NCBI RefSeq assembly: GCF_009296315.1
Contig: NZ_WHLY01000002.1
Location: forward strand, 6,174,501-6,238,500
Source: Salmonirosea aquatica
GTDB lineage: Bacteria; Bacteroidota; Bacteroidia; Cytophagales; Spirosomataceae
DNA length: 64,000 nt
Reading direction: 5' to 3'
Under the pieces are notes generated by a model. That model ran no database searches. It saw nothing but the letters and a program-made list of their open reading frames with translations, and was not told where the DNA came from. Shown in pieces: positions 1 to 8,151 of the stretch. Made by a program: the position numbers and the translations under genes. Every line of letters begins with the position of its first letter. The stretch's first letter is position 1.

Positions 1-974
1 GGGCATCGAAAACGCTGCTAACTGCCGTTAAAATGGATCTTTTTACCAAGCTGGGAGAAGACTCGCTGAGCCGGGAAGAACTTCAGCAAAGCCTGGGACT
101 ACATCCGCGCAGTAGCGCCGACTTCTTTGATGCCTTGGTTTCGCTTGGCTTGCTGCATAGAAACGGCAAAGATTGGGAGGAAAAGTACTGCAATACGCTC
201 GAAACCAGTATTTTTCTAGTTCGGACTTCTCCAGCATATGTAGGCGGTATACTTGAAATGGCCAACGACCGGATGTATGGCTTCTGGGGTAATCTGGAAG
301 AAGGCCTGCGTACGGGTCAGCCCCAGAACGAGATCAAACAGACGGGTAAGTCTGGATTTGAAGCAATTTATGCTCAGTCTGACGTGCTGGAACAATTCCT
401 GAACGGGATGGCGGGTGCCCAGGTTGGCAACTTCATGGCCCTGGCCAATGCCTTCAACTTCGGGGCTTACCGTTCGCTTTGCGACATTGGTGGTGCCAAC
501 GCTACACTTTCTATTTGCTTAGTCCAGAGCCATCCGCACCTCCAGTGCCTGTCACTCGATTTGCCGCCCGTGGCACCCATTGCCGCCCGTAACGTAGAGC
601 AGGCTGGGCTGACCGGGAAAATACAAATCGGCGCACTCGATTTTCTGACCCAGCCCTTCCCTGCCGCCGAGGTGATTACCATGGGCAATATCCTGCACGA
701 CTGGAATCTGGAGACCAAGAAAATGCTGATTCGTAAAGCCTATGAGGCCCTGCCTGAAAATGGAGCACTGGTGGTAATCGAAAATATTATCGACGATCAG
801 CGGCGGGAAAATACTTTTGGACTGCTGATGTCGCTGAATATGCTCATCGAAACGGAAGGTGGATTCGACTACACGTATGCTGATTTCAACGAATGGGCTA
901 CCGAAGCGGGCTTTCATTCGACCACCAAAGTACCCCTCGCGGGTCCGACCAGCGCGGTGATTGCCTATAAATAA
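1..974 (+). CDS. O-methyltransferase, 5'-truncated by the window edge
   Basis: A SAM-dependent methyltransferase of the plant/bacterial O-methyltransferase type (Methyltransf_2). The frame is open back to base 3 and upstream codons read ASKTLLTAVK, a typical N-terminal helix of this family, so the gene starts outside the window and the ATG at 33 is internal. Counting from that ATG, a winged-helix dimerisation region covers about 1-75, the SAM-binding motif DIGGANATL is at 151-159, and the LHDW motif with the family's catalytic-type His is near 221-224. The likely role is methylation of a hydroxyl group on a small aromatic or polyketide-like substrate. It is followed by a flavin monooxygenase and, farther on, a glycosyltransferase, which suggests tailoring of a secondary metabolite (inference). 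The substrate cannot be read from sequence. Confidence 0.85.
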   Translation, partial: ASKTLLTAVKMDLFTKLGEDSLSREELQQSLGLHPRSSADFFDALVSLGLLHRNGKDWEEKYCNTLETSIFLVRTSPAYVGGILEMANDRMYGFWGNLEEGLRTGQPQNEIKQTGKSGFEAIYAQSDVLEQFLNGMAGAQVGNFMALANAFNFGAYRSLCDIGGANATLSICLVQSHPHLQCLSLDLPPVAPIAARNVEQAGLTGKIQIGALDFLTQPFPAAEVITMGNILHDWNLETKKMLIRKAYEALPENGALVVIENIIDDQRRENTFGLLMSLNMLIETEGGFDYTYADFNEWATEAGFHSTTKVPLAGPTSAVIAYK

Positions 975-1102
975 TTCCGGTATTTTTTTTTCTAAAAGCT
1001 TCGATCTTTTGGATCTTTCTAGTTCATTTTTCACCAAAATGTTCCCTGATCAATGCCAGGAAAGTCAGAGGGCATTCTGGTTATCTAAACCGTACTATCA
1101 GC

Positions 1103-2251
1103 ATGAAAAATAACCCTTCCTTTACCATCATCGGTGGTGGCATTGCCGGGCTCACCGCCGCCATTGCCCTCAGCCGGATCGGCTTGTCAACCCATGTTTT
1201 TGAAGCATCGCCCCGGCTCCGTCCGCTTGGGGCGGGCCTGGCTCTGGCGGCCAACGCCATGCAAGCCTTCAAACGCCTCGGTATCGCCGATAACGTGATC
1301 CAAAAGGGGAGGCAGATCGATACATTTTCCATTCTGGACGAGGGTGGAAAAACAGTGAGCCGCACCGACAGTCGGGCGGTCAGCGAACGCTACGGCATCG
1401 ACAACTTTGCCATTCACCGGGCCGAATTGCATGAGGTACTACTGAACCAACTACCTACCTCTCAGGTGTCGATTTGCAAGAAGGCCATACGAATCGAGGA
1501 GCTCCCCGGAGGAGTCACTGTCTTTTTCGACGATGGCACTACCCATCGTTCCGACTATCTCCTGGTAGCAGATGGCATTCACTCGCCCATTCGTCAGCAA
1601 CTGGTACCCGGCTCGGTACCGCGCTACGCGGGTTATAGTTGCTGGCGGGCGGTGGTATACCGGCCCGACCTCGCCCTGACCGAAGCCACCGAAACCTGGG
1701 GGCGCCGTGGGCGTGTCGGCATCGTACCGCTTACTGAGAATCGCGTGTACTGGTTTGCCTGCGTGAATGCGCCCGCCCAAAGCCCATTGATGCGACGGAT
1801 GACATCTGCCAGGCTGGCCGAACTTTTCGGAGAATACCACGCTCCAATTCCTGGTTTATTGAGCCAAACCCCAGACGAAAACCTACTCTGGAATGACATC
1901 ATCGATTTGAAACCGCTTTCCAGTTTTGCCTTTGGCCGTACTTTGCTGCTTGGTGATGCCGCCCACGCCACTACCCCTAACATGGGGCAGGGAGCTTGCC
2001 AGGCCATCGAGGATGCAGTGGTACTTGCCGATACCCTGGCGAAAAATGATTCGGTGGAAGAGGCCTTCCGGGAATTTGAAAAACGCCGATTGACGCGTAC
2101 TCGCACCATTACCAATAACTCACGGCGGATCGGGCAAGTGGCACAGTGGAGTAATCCGCTGCTGGCTACGATGCGAAACTACCTTTTCCGCCATATGCCT
2201 GCATCTGCAAATGAGCGGCAACTTGAGATGCTCTATTCGGTTGATTTTTAA
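1103..2251 (+). CDS. FAD-dependent monooxygenase (aromatic hydroxylase type)
   Basis: Class A flavoprotein monooxygenase of the UbiH/salicylate hydroxylase/zeaxanthin epoxidase group, 382 aa, normal length. Visible motifs are the dinucleotide-binding GGGIAG (residues 11-16), a VADGIHS motif near 155 that matches the DG fingerprint contacting FAD and NAD(P)H, and GDAAHATTP near 284-292 (GD motif, FAD ribityl binding) followed by GQGACQAIEDA. No signal peptide, so cytoplasmic. It would hydroxylate or epoxidise an organic substrate using NAD(P)H and oxygen. It lies 128 bp after the O-methyltransferase on the same strand with no hairpin between, so co-transcription is plausible. Related flavoproteins of this size also degrade antibiotics; the substrate here is unknown. 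Confidence 0.85.
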   Translation: MKNNPSFTIIGGGIAGLTAAIALSRIGLSTHVFEASPRLRPLGAGLALAANAMQAFKRLGIADNVIQKGRQIDTFSILDEGGKTVSRTDSRAVSERYGIDNFAIHRAELHEVLLNQLPTSQVSICKKAIRIEELPGGVTVFFDDGTTHRSDYLLVADGIHSPIRQQLVPGSVPRYAGYSCWRAVVYRPDLALTEATETWGRRGRVGIVPLTENRVYWFACVNAPAQSPLMRRMTSARLAELFGEYHAPIPGLLSQTPDENLLWNDIIDLKPLSSFAFGRTLLLGDAAHATTPNMGQGACQAIEDAVVLADTLAKNDSVEEAFREFEKRRLTRTRTITNNSRRIGQVAQWSNPLLATMRNYLFRHMPASANERQLEMLYSVDF

Positions 2252-2310
2252 TAATTTTTCCTCGCAGATTGCCTTTCCACCTACTAATTTTATGCTTTTA
2301 ATGTAGGTAC

Positions 2311-3366
2311 GTGAAAAAATTCTTTGCCCTTGACCGCTACGATCTGATCGTAATGCTGGTTAGTTCGCCAGTCATATTCCTGGCCAACTACCTCATTTTG
2401 GGAAGTACGTATTTTGAGAGAACCGACGTGTTCATACCGGCGACCCTCGGAATGACTGCGTTGTATGTAGTGTCCGCCTGGCTGATGGATGCCTGGATGA
2501 AGTACATGCGTTACCGGTTTGGAGCGCTTGACCAGGCGCTACGCCGGGTAGTCTATTGCCTGATCTTTTACATGACCGCCACGCTGGGGGTGGCCTTTCT
2601 TGTTTTCGCGTTTTACGATTGGTTCAACCTACCAGGGTACCGCTATGACCCCGTGATATTCCGTTGGACGATACTCATCGGCTGGACATCCAATTTGGTT
2701 TCCATCGGTATCACAGAATCTTTTTATTCCTACGGGCAATGGAAAGACAGTGTCCGGCGGGAGTACGAAATCCGGCAATTGCACATGCAAAGGCAATTGG
2801 ACATCCTGAAACACCAGGTGAATCCGCATTTTTTGTTCAACAGCCTCAACTCGCTACTCGCTTTAATCGAAGACGATCCTCAACAGGCCGGACTGTTTGT
2901 GGAGGAGTTGAGTTCGGTCTATAGATACGTGTTGCGGGCCAACCGCGCCGAGGGACCCGACCAAAACCTGACCGACCTGGATACGGAACTCGATTTCATT
3001 CATTCGTATTTTCACTTGCTGAAAACCCGTCATGCCAGCGGGCTTGAACTAATCGTTTCCGTAGACGAAGGTGCGCGGGCAAATTTGCTGCCTCCGCTAA
3101 CGCTTCAACTTTTGGTGGAGAATGCCGTCAAGCATAATATTGTGCTTCCTGAGCTTCCCCTGACAATTGAAATATCCACCGACGGAGCAAATCAGCTTTT
3201 CATCAAAAACACCCTGCAAAGAAAACGGACACGCGTAGCATCCAACGGCGTCGGACTAAGTAATATCCTGACCAAGTACCAGCTATTGGGACAACCGCTG
3301 CCCCATTTTCAGGAATGCGATGGAATGTTTGTGGTCAGCCTGCCTCTGATCCCGGCCCGTTCCTAA
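2311..3366 (+). CDS. LytS-type sensor histidine kinase (HK1)
   Basis: Membrane histidine kinase of the His_kinase (PF06580) plus HATPase type, 351 aa with a GTG start. The N-terminal 140 residues hold about four hydrophobic segments with no sizeable extracytoplasmic domain. The phosphoacceptor motif is VNPHFLFNSLN with H173. The N-box is LVENAVKHN near 268-276, and the glycine box is NGVGLSNI. It would autophosphorylate and pass phosphate to a LytTR regulator; the only one in the window is at 15017-15796. It is the first of six such kinases here and is most like HK3 and HK4 in the C-terminal half (shared SNGVGLSNILTKY). The signal is unknown, and sensing within the membrane is an inference from the topology. 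Confidence 0.9.
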   Translation: MKKFFALDRYDLIVMLVSSPVIFLANYLILGSTYFERTDVFIPATLGMTALYVVSAWLMDAWMKYMRYRFGALDQALRRVVYCLIFYMTATLGVAFLVFAFYDWFNLPGYRYDPVIFRWTILIGWTSNLVSIGITESFYSYGQWKDSVRREYEIRQLHMQRQLDILKHQVNPHFLFNSLNSLLALIEDDPQQAGLFVEELSSVYRYVLRANRAEGPDQNLTDLDTELDFIHSYFHLLKTRHASGLELIVSVDEGARANLLPPLTLQLLVENAVKHNIVLPELPLTIEISTDGANQLFIKNTLQRKRTRVASNGVGLSNILTKYQLLGQPLPHFQECDGMFVVSLPLIPARS

Positions 3367-3397
3367 CAGGGACCCTACCCGTTTCTCCAATCCCTAT

Positions 3398-3422
3398 AAG
3401 CCGCTTCATCAGCGGCTTTTTC
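3398..3422 (+). terminator. Intrinsic terminator after HK1
   Basis: The arms AAGCCGC and GCGGCTT form a 7-bp stem with a 7-base loop, followed by a T-rich run. It lies 32 bp after the HK1 stop and separates HK1 from the glycosyltransferase. Confidence 0.75.
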
Positions 3423-3529
3423 CGTTTCAGGAAACCTACCCTTGAATCCCTGCCTACCTAATTCCAATTTTACACCTACCAAGACGGTCATTCATTCATT
3501 CGAAACCATTTTTTACAAACCAATAAGCC

Positions 3530-4870
3530 ATGAAAAAACAACGCATTTTATTTGCCACTATGCCTATGGATGGGCATTTTAGTCCCCTGACTTCCCTGGC
3601 TAAACACCTTAGCGACCTGGGACATGAAGTTCGCTGGTACGTCGGCGGTCATTACGGGCAGAAAGTAACCCGACTTGGTCTGCATCACTATCCGTTCGTG
3701 AAAGCGCAAACAGTCAATCAGGAAAACCTCGACGTTCTTTTCCCGGAGCGAAAAAACATACAGGGTACCGTGGCACGGCTGCGCTTTGACATCAATCAGG
3801 TGTTTCTGCTGCGTGGGCCCGAATTTGTTGAAGACCTGACTATGATTTATAATGAATGGCCGTACGACCTGATCGTCCATGATGTCGCGTTCATGGGAGG
3901 TTCCCTGATCAGGGAGTTGCTTCCGATCAAATCCGTAGCCGTGGGAGTGATACCCCTGGCCGAGTCGGATAGAAACCTGCCTCCCTCCGGACTGGGAAAA
4001 ATTCCCGCCTCGGGTTGGTTCGAACGTCAGGCCCAGCATATGTTGCGCTACCTGGTACAAGACGTTATGTTCAAACCCTGCAACGATCTGCACAACCAGA
4101 TACGACGTCAACATGGCCTTCCCGCCGTCAAAGGTTTCCTTTTTGACTATGCCGTCCGCTCAGCCGACCTTTATTTGCAGAGTGGGGTACCTTCTTTCGA
4201 ATTTCCACGTGAGCGTATTAGCCCCAACGTCCGTTTTGTCGGCGCTATGCTACCTTACCAACGAGACCGAAAACCATCTTTCGAGTATGCCGGCAAAGCG
4301 TTGGACGCACGGCGGGTGATACTGGTGACCCAGGGGACAGTGGAGAAGGATATTGAAAAAATTCTTGTCCCTACCCTCAAAGCTTTTCAGAATGACCCCG
4401 ATACTCTGGTAATCGCCACAACGGGTGGTTCACAAACGCAGGAATTACGCGACCGCTTTCCGCAGGAACATTTTATCATTGAAGATTTCATTGATTTCAA
4501 CTCCGTGATGCCCTATGCTCATGTATATGTCACCAACGGCGGCTATGGCGGCGTCATGCTGGGGCTAAAGCATAACCTACCCATCGTGGCGGCGGGTGTA
4601 CATGAGGGTAAGAACGAGATTGCGGCCCGCGTCGGTTATTGTGGGGTAGGCGTGAATCTGAAAACCGAAACCCCCAAAGCCAACCAGATTCACCGGGCCG
4701 TGGAGCGGGTGCTATCAGACATTACCTACCGGCAGAATTTGCGAAAACTTAGCAGGGAATTTGATGCGTATCGGGCCAATGAACTAGCCACGCAGCACAT
4801 TCAGGAACTGTTCGAAAAGTCCATTGAACTAGTGTTCACGAACTCTGGATCGCTTTCAGTAACAGATTAA
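3530..4870 (+). CDS. GT1-family (YjiC/macrolide-type) glycosyltransferase
   Basis: GT-B fold glycosyltransferase of the UDP-glucuronosyl/macrolide transferase group, 446 aa. The N-terminal Rossmann half begins RILFATMPMDGHFSPLTSLA, with the conserved GH..P pattern near residues 14-18. The C-terminal donor-binding half carries VTQGTVEKD and the nucleotide-sugar region TNGGYGGVMLG...PIVAAG...EGKNEIAARV. It would transfer a sugar from an NDP-sugar to a lipophilic acceptor in the cytoplasm. Flanking terminators (3398 and 4889) make it a single-gene unit. Its neighbourhood of a methyltransferase and a flavin monooxygenase suggests natural-product tailoring or drug inactivation; the acceptor is not predictable. 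Confidence 0.9.
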   Translation: MKKQRILFATMPMDGHFSPLTSLAKHLSDLGHEVRWYVGGHYGQKVTRLGLHHYPFVKAQTVNQENLDVLFPERKNIQGTVARLRFDINQVFLLRGPEFVEDLTMIYNEWPYDLIVHDVAFMGGSLIRELLPIKSVAVGVIPLAESDRNLPPSGLGKIPASGWFERQAQHMLRYLVQDVMFKPCNDLHNQIRRQHGLPAVKGFLFDYAVRSADLYLQSGVPSFEFPRERISPNVRFVGAMLPYQRDRKPSFEYAGKALDARRVILVTQGTVEKDIEKILVPTLKAFQNDPDTLVIATTGGSQTQELRDRFPQEHFIIEDFIDFNSVMPYAHVYVTNGGYGGVMLGLKHNLPIVAAGVHEGKNEIAARVGYCGVGVNLKTETPKANQIHRAVERVLSDITYRQNLRKLSREFDAYRANELATQHIQELFEKSIELVFTNSGSLSVTD

Positions 4871-4888
4871 GGTAAAGCAGTGTCCATC

Positions 4889-4929
4889 AAACCGCCACCA
4901 GGTTACTTTACATCTGGTGGCGGTTTTTT
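4889..4929 (+). terminator. Intrinsic terminator after the glycosyltransferase
   Basis: Perfect 13-bp arms (4889-4901 and 4914-4926, AAACCGCCACCAG and its complement) with a 12-base loop and a T run ending at 4929. Confidence 0.9.
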
Positions 4930-5053
4930 GTGTTTATAAATTCTTGAAATAAAAGACCTTGAAATAATTTTTGTCAAATATTTAAAAAAACGCTTGACTC
5001 TTCCCTTACGTCATAGCCTTTCTTTGCAGCGTCGGATTCAAAACCATACGGCA

Positions 5054-5839
5054 ATGAAAAGTTTTAGCGTGAAGAAAGTATCCAAAATTTCAGGGGTGAG
5101 TGTGCGCACACTTCATCACTACGATTCTATTGGGTTGTTGAAGCCATCGCACCGTACCGAAGCCGGCTATCGGTATTATGATGAAGCACGACTACTCCGT
5201 TTGCAGCAAATTCTTTTCTACCGGGAACTCGGATTTTCGCTCCGGCAGGTTCGTGAAATACTGGATGATCCGGGTTTCAGTCTGATCTGGGCCTTGGAAA
5301 ATCACAGGTCAGCCCTGGAAAACCGGCAAAAACGAATCGCCAGCCTATTGGTTACGATCGACAGAACCATCCAAAACTTAAAAAAAGGAGAAATTATGAC
5401 AAATCCAGAACAACTTTACGAGGGGTTGCCCAAAGAAGTAGGAATTACCTACCGCCAGGAAGCGATCGACGAATACGGCCAAGATGCCGTTGACCAATCG
5501 GAAAGAGCGTTAATGAAAATGACTAAGGAAGATTTGGAAAAACTCAAAAAGGAACAGGGTCAGATTGCTTCCGAGCTTTTCACCATGCAAAATGAAAACC
5601 CGGAGAGTGATGCCGTGCAACGGGTGATTGCTCGCCACTACGCCAACATCCGAATGTTTTGGGGTACTTCAAATCTACCGGACAAACAGGCGGAAGCCTA
5701 CGCAGGATTAGGAGAATTGTACGTCAATGACGAGAGATTCACGTTGGTCAACGGTGTTCCCCAGCCCGGGTACGCCCTTTTTATGCAGAAAGCTATGCGG
5801 CATTTTGCCAACACCCAGTTGAAAAAGGCTTCTATGTAA
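5054..5839 (+). CDS. MerR-family regulator with TipAS ligand-binding domain
   Basis: TipA-like transcription activator, 261 aa from the ATG at 5054. A TTG start at 4994 would add 20 residues ahead of the MerR domain and is less likely. The N-terminal MerR winged helix reads KVSKISGVSVRTLHHYDSIGLLKPS, followed by a coiled-coil dimerisation helix around 75-110. From about residue 115 a TipAS domain starts (EQLYEGLPKEV...), the antibiotic-binding globin-like fold of this family. MerR proteins twist a long promoter spacer to activate transcription on ligand binding. An in-frame ATG at 5396 (residue 115) follows a strong purine-rich AAAGGAG, so a free TipAS protein may also be made. Targets are not visible; autoregulation is usual in the family. 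Confidence 0.88.
   Translation: MKSFSVKKVSKISGVSVRTLHHYDSIGLLKPSHRTEAGYRYYDEARLLRLQQILFYRELGFSLRQVREILDDPGFSLIWALENHRSALENRQKRIASLLVTIDRTIQNLKKGEIMTNPEQLYEGLPKEVGITYRQEAIDEYGQDAVDQSERALMKMTKEDLEKLKKEQGQIASELFTMQNENPESDAVQRVIARHYANIRMFWGTSNLPDKQAEAYAGLGELYVNDERFTLVNGVPQPGYALFMQKAMRHFANTQLKKASM
5384..5398 (+). promoter_or_regulatory. Candidate internal ribosome binding site and ATG for TipAS
   Basis: AAAGGAG at 5384-5390 sits five bases before an in-frame ATG at 5396, exactly where the ligand-binding domain begins. In Streptomyces tipA the ligand-binding domain is also made separately from an internal start. Here this is an inference from position and spacing. Confidence 0.45.
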
Positions 5840-5863
5840 CGCACAGCCAATCCGTAGTATTTC

Positions 5864-5912
5864 AAAAAGCCAAAAGCCCGGACTCAGAATGAGTCCGGGC
5901 TTTTGGCTTTTT
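5864..5912. terminator. Bidirectional terminator, 23-bp perfect stem
   Basis: Arms of 23 bases (5864-5886 and 5890-5912) are perfectly complementary around a GAA loop. The outer ends are A5 and T5, so it can terminate both the converging TipA-like gene and the secreted-protein gene. Confidence 0.92.
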
Positions 5913-5924
5913 GGGTATGACGGA

Positions 5925-6299
5925 CTAACTCAGCCGAAAGACCCGTTCATTAACCTGGCCGATTACGACTGTCTTGGTCGTGACCTGCTTGCCGATCTTT
6001 ACGCGTACTTCATAGGTACCCGTGCCGAGTTCGGTGAGGTCGAGTGTTTGCTGTGCCCCGTTTTTAAGGCCGATCACATTGTGGTACAATTTCTGCGATT
6101 GGGTCCGAATCTCGATGTTCGCATTGCCTTCCTGGCGATCGAACGCAAGCTTGAGTTTCCCATCCTGGGTCAGCCAGAGGGCCATTTTACCCGACACTAC
6201 ATAGGTCGAGGTTTCGGTACCTGCCGCCAAAGGTTTAGCGTCAGTGTCGGGAGCCAGGCCGAGGGCGCAGGCAAGGGCGAAAGTGATTAGAGTTTTCAT
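5925..6299 (-). CDS. Small secreted beta-rich protein, paralog 1
   Basis: 124 aa with a clear signal peptide (MKTLITFALACALGLAPDTDA). The rest alternates short hydrophobic strands, ending in GTYEVRVKIGKQVTTKTVVIG, which resembles small Ig-like folds of Bacteroidota secreted proteins and, loosely, type IX sorting domains. It is a close paralog of 8152-8520: the signal peptides are nearly identical and the middle shares FxRQEGxAxIExR. Each copy is followed, upstream on the same strand, by LytS kinase sequence; here the kinase copy is decayed (6463-6698). No enzymatic residues are recognisable. A periplasmic or surface partner of the kinases is possible but unproven. Confidence 0.8.
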   Translation of the reverse strand: MKTLITFALACALGLAPDTDAKPLAAGTETSTYVVSGKMALWLTQDGKLKLAFDRQEGNANIEIRTQSQKLYHNVIGLKNGAQQTLDLTELGTGTYEVRVKIGKQVTTKTVVIGQVNERVFRLS

Positions 6300-6366
6300 G
6301 CTAATAGATGGTTTTAATACATGTAGTTTACAAAGACCGCCAATCCATTCGAGCGATTTAGTGTAA

Positions 6367-6374
6367 CAAAGTTG
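6367..6374 (-). promoter_or_regulatory. Candidate promoter -7 element for secreted protein 1
   Basis: On the minus strand this reads CAACTTTG, one base from the Bacteroidota -7 consensus TAnnTTTG. The same octamer precedes paralog 2 at a similar distance (8581-8588). Conservation between the two copies is the main support. Confidence 0.35.
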
Positions 6375-6462
6375 GTGGATTCGGTACTACCCCGAAATTA
6401 CCCAGGGGGTGGAATGTAGATAATTCCGGATGAAGCGTAAGAAGTTCTGAGTGAGCCGGTTT

Positions 6463-6698
6463 CTAAATCAGCGGAAGTACGACCCGAAATTCCTGACTAT
6501 CGTTTCACGCAAGGTTCAGGTTTCCCCAGCATCTCGTACTTGGTCAGAACGTTGCTGATTCCCACGCCGTTGGAAAGGGCGCGGATGGGCTTGCGTTGAA
6601 GGTTATTGCTGACAATCAAGCGATGCCGGGCATCACTGGCCAGTGAAATGATAAGCGGTTGGTCGGGCAGAATGATGTTGTGTTTGACGGCATACATG
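6463..6698 (-). pseudogene. Decayed C-terminal fragment of a LytS-type kinase
   Basis: This matches the last 75 or so codons of HK3 (8677-9705): AVKHNIILPDQPL, SNNLQRKP, ALSNGVGxSNxLTKYEMLG. Homology starts inside the N-box and everything upstream (membrane region, phosphoacceptor His) is absent. Near its end GTG-GAG-GAC of HK3 has become GTG-AAA-C, a two-base loss that shifts the frame to an early stop. In the other frame the tail QEFRVVLPLI and a stop at 6463 are still readable. With the adjacent secreted-protein gene it forms an incomplete duplicate of the 8152-9705 module. It cannot make a working kinase. Confidence 0.9.
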
Positions 6699-6917
6699 GT
6701 AGAAAAATCAATTTAATACCCATTACCTCGCTCTGTTTCCGGGTAGGATTGGCACGTCTTTCGTACCTTACACTGACGAATCCCTCGGCTCCCGTTTCGC
6801 CCCCGTCTTTTTCCGGTTCGTAGGCCAACCAATACGTTTCGTCGGGGTCGTTTGCTGTGTCTGGCGGCCAATTTGCTAATTTAACGCTTTCCTTTCCTAA
6901 AAGTTTTGGCTCAGACT

Positions 6918-7970
6918 ATGCAACGGTTAAATGACCGCTGGATGCGGCTACTGGGAGTTCCGATACTGGCGTTGCTGGGTCAGGGCATGATGTATGGGTA
7001 CACCAACGTACCTTATCCCAACGATTGGCGGATACCGCTGTTTTTTGTGCTCGGCACCATCGTGGTCTGGGAAACCAATCGCATCGGCATTCTGCTCTCC
7101 CGGCGACAGTTCCCCGAACTAGCGCAGACCTGGAAACGGGTACTGCTGCAACTGGTTTGGTTTGTAATTTTCTCGACGCTCATCCGAATCGCCCAAACAG
7201 TAGTCTATCAATTGGTTGGCTTATGGCATGATAAAGATACGTTCGCGTTCAAGGCTTACTTTTTCAATGCACTGGTATCGGTGGTAGGTACCGTACAGAT
7301 AGCCGCGGTGTTCGAAGGCATCTACCTATACGAGCGTTGGAAAGTGTCTTACACCGAGGCTCAGGAGTTGAAAAAAGCCAGCCTGCAAAGTCAGCTCGAT
7401 ACACTTAAAAGCCATATCAATCCTCATTTCCTGTTCAATAACCTCAACTCGCTGTCGGCGCTGATTGACAGCGATGCCCGGCAGGCCGAACGATTCCTGG
7501 ACGAATTCTCGTCCGTATATCGCTATCTGTTGCAGCAACAAAACCGCAATCTGTGTCCGCTGGCCGATGAACTGACCTTTATCGACGCGTATTTTTATCT
7601 CCTTAAAACCCGCTATGGCGAAGGAATTTCACTGCAAAAAGACATTGCCCCGGACTATGAGGACCATCTGATTTCACCTCTGACCTTGCAGATGCTGTTC
7701 GAGCAGATCATCAGCCAAAACATCATCGACGCAGGCAGCCCACTCCTTATCCAGCTTTATGCACGGGATCAGATGGTTTATGTTGAAAGCAACCGGCAGC
7801 CGAAGGCAGTGGCCGGGGACACGGGCCAACCGGGTCTACAAAATATTATTGCGAAGTACCGACTACTTAGCCAGGTGGCCGTATTGGTACAGCAGAACGA
7901 ACATATCGTCCGGGTTGGCATTCCGCTGATTGCGCCCACACCCGTCCCTCCTTCACTCCACTCAACCTAA
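6918..7970 (+). CDS. LytS-type sensor kinase (HK2), degenerate ATP-binding site
   Basis: 350 aa from the ATG at 6918; a TTG at 6906 would add four residues. The start MQRLNDRWMRLLG matches the MNRLNDTWLRIIG start of HK4. There are about four membrane segments in the first 145 residues. The phosphoacceptor motif is intact, INPHFLFNNLNSLSALI with H170. The ATPase part has diverged: where the other kinases have VENAVKHN, this one has FEQIISQN, so the metal-coordinating N-box Asn is Gln263, and the glycine box is GQPGLQNI instead of NGVGLSNI. The His-bearing half is kept, so it may be phosphorylated in trans by another kinase or act as a heterodimer partner (inference). No hairpin follows. Confidence 0.85.
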   Translation: MQRLNDRWMRLLGVPILALLGQGMMYGYTNVPYPNDWRIPLFFVLGTIVVWETNRIGILLSRRQFPELAQTWKRVLLQLVWFVIFSTLIRIAQTVVYQLVGLWHDKDTFAFKAYFFNALVSVVGTVQIAAVFEGIYLYERWKVSYTEAQELKKASLQSQLDTLKSHINPHFLFNNLNSLSALIDSDARQAERFLDEFSSVYRYLLQQQNRNLCPLADELTFIDAYFYLLKTRYGEGISLQKDIAPDYEDHLISPLTLQMLFEQIISQNIIDAGSPLLIQLYARDQMVYVESNRQPKAVAGDTGQPGLQNIIAKYRLLSQVAVLVQQNEHIVRVGIPLIAPTPVPPSLHST

Positions 7971-8092
7971 GTTTAACCGCCTGATTTTCAATAGTTCACC
8001 TAGACAATTGTAACAGGCGAGGACGCATTTGGCTATTAGATAAGCGGCTAATGGAAGGAGTTGGTAAAATGCTTGGACATACATAAAACCAA

Positions 8093-8123
8093 TCGCTCCC
8101 GACTCAAATCGAATCGGGAGCGA
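8093..8123 (-). terminator. Hairpin after secreted protein 2
   Basis: A 10-bp stem, TCGCTCCCGA with TCGGGAGCGA, and an 11-base loop. Read on the minus strand it is followed by GGTTTTAT, a weak T tract. Confidence 0.6.
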
Positions 8124-8151
8124 CTGGTAACGTACGAGAAGCTAGTACTTA

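Noticed and set aside
4203-4215. TTCCACGTGA resembling the parS core in the glycosyltransferase gene
   Set aside because: Only about 10 of 16 positions match the consensus and it is far from parAB; expected by chance.
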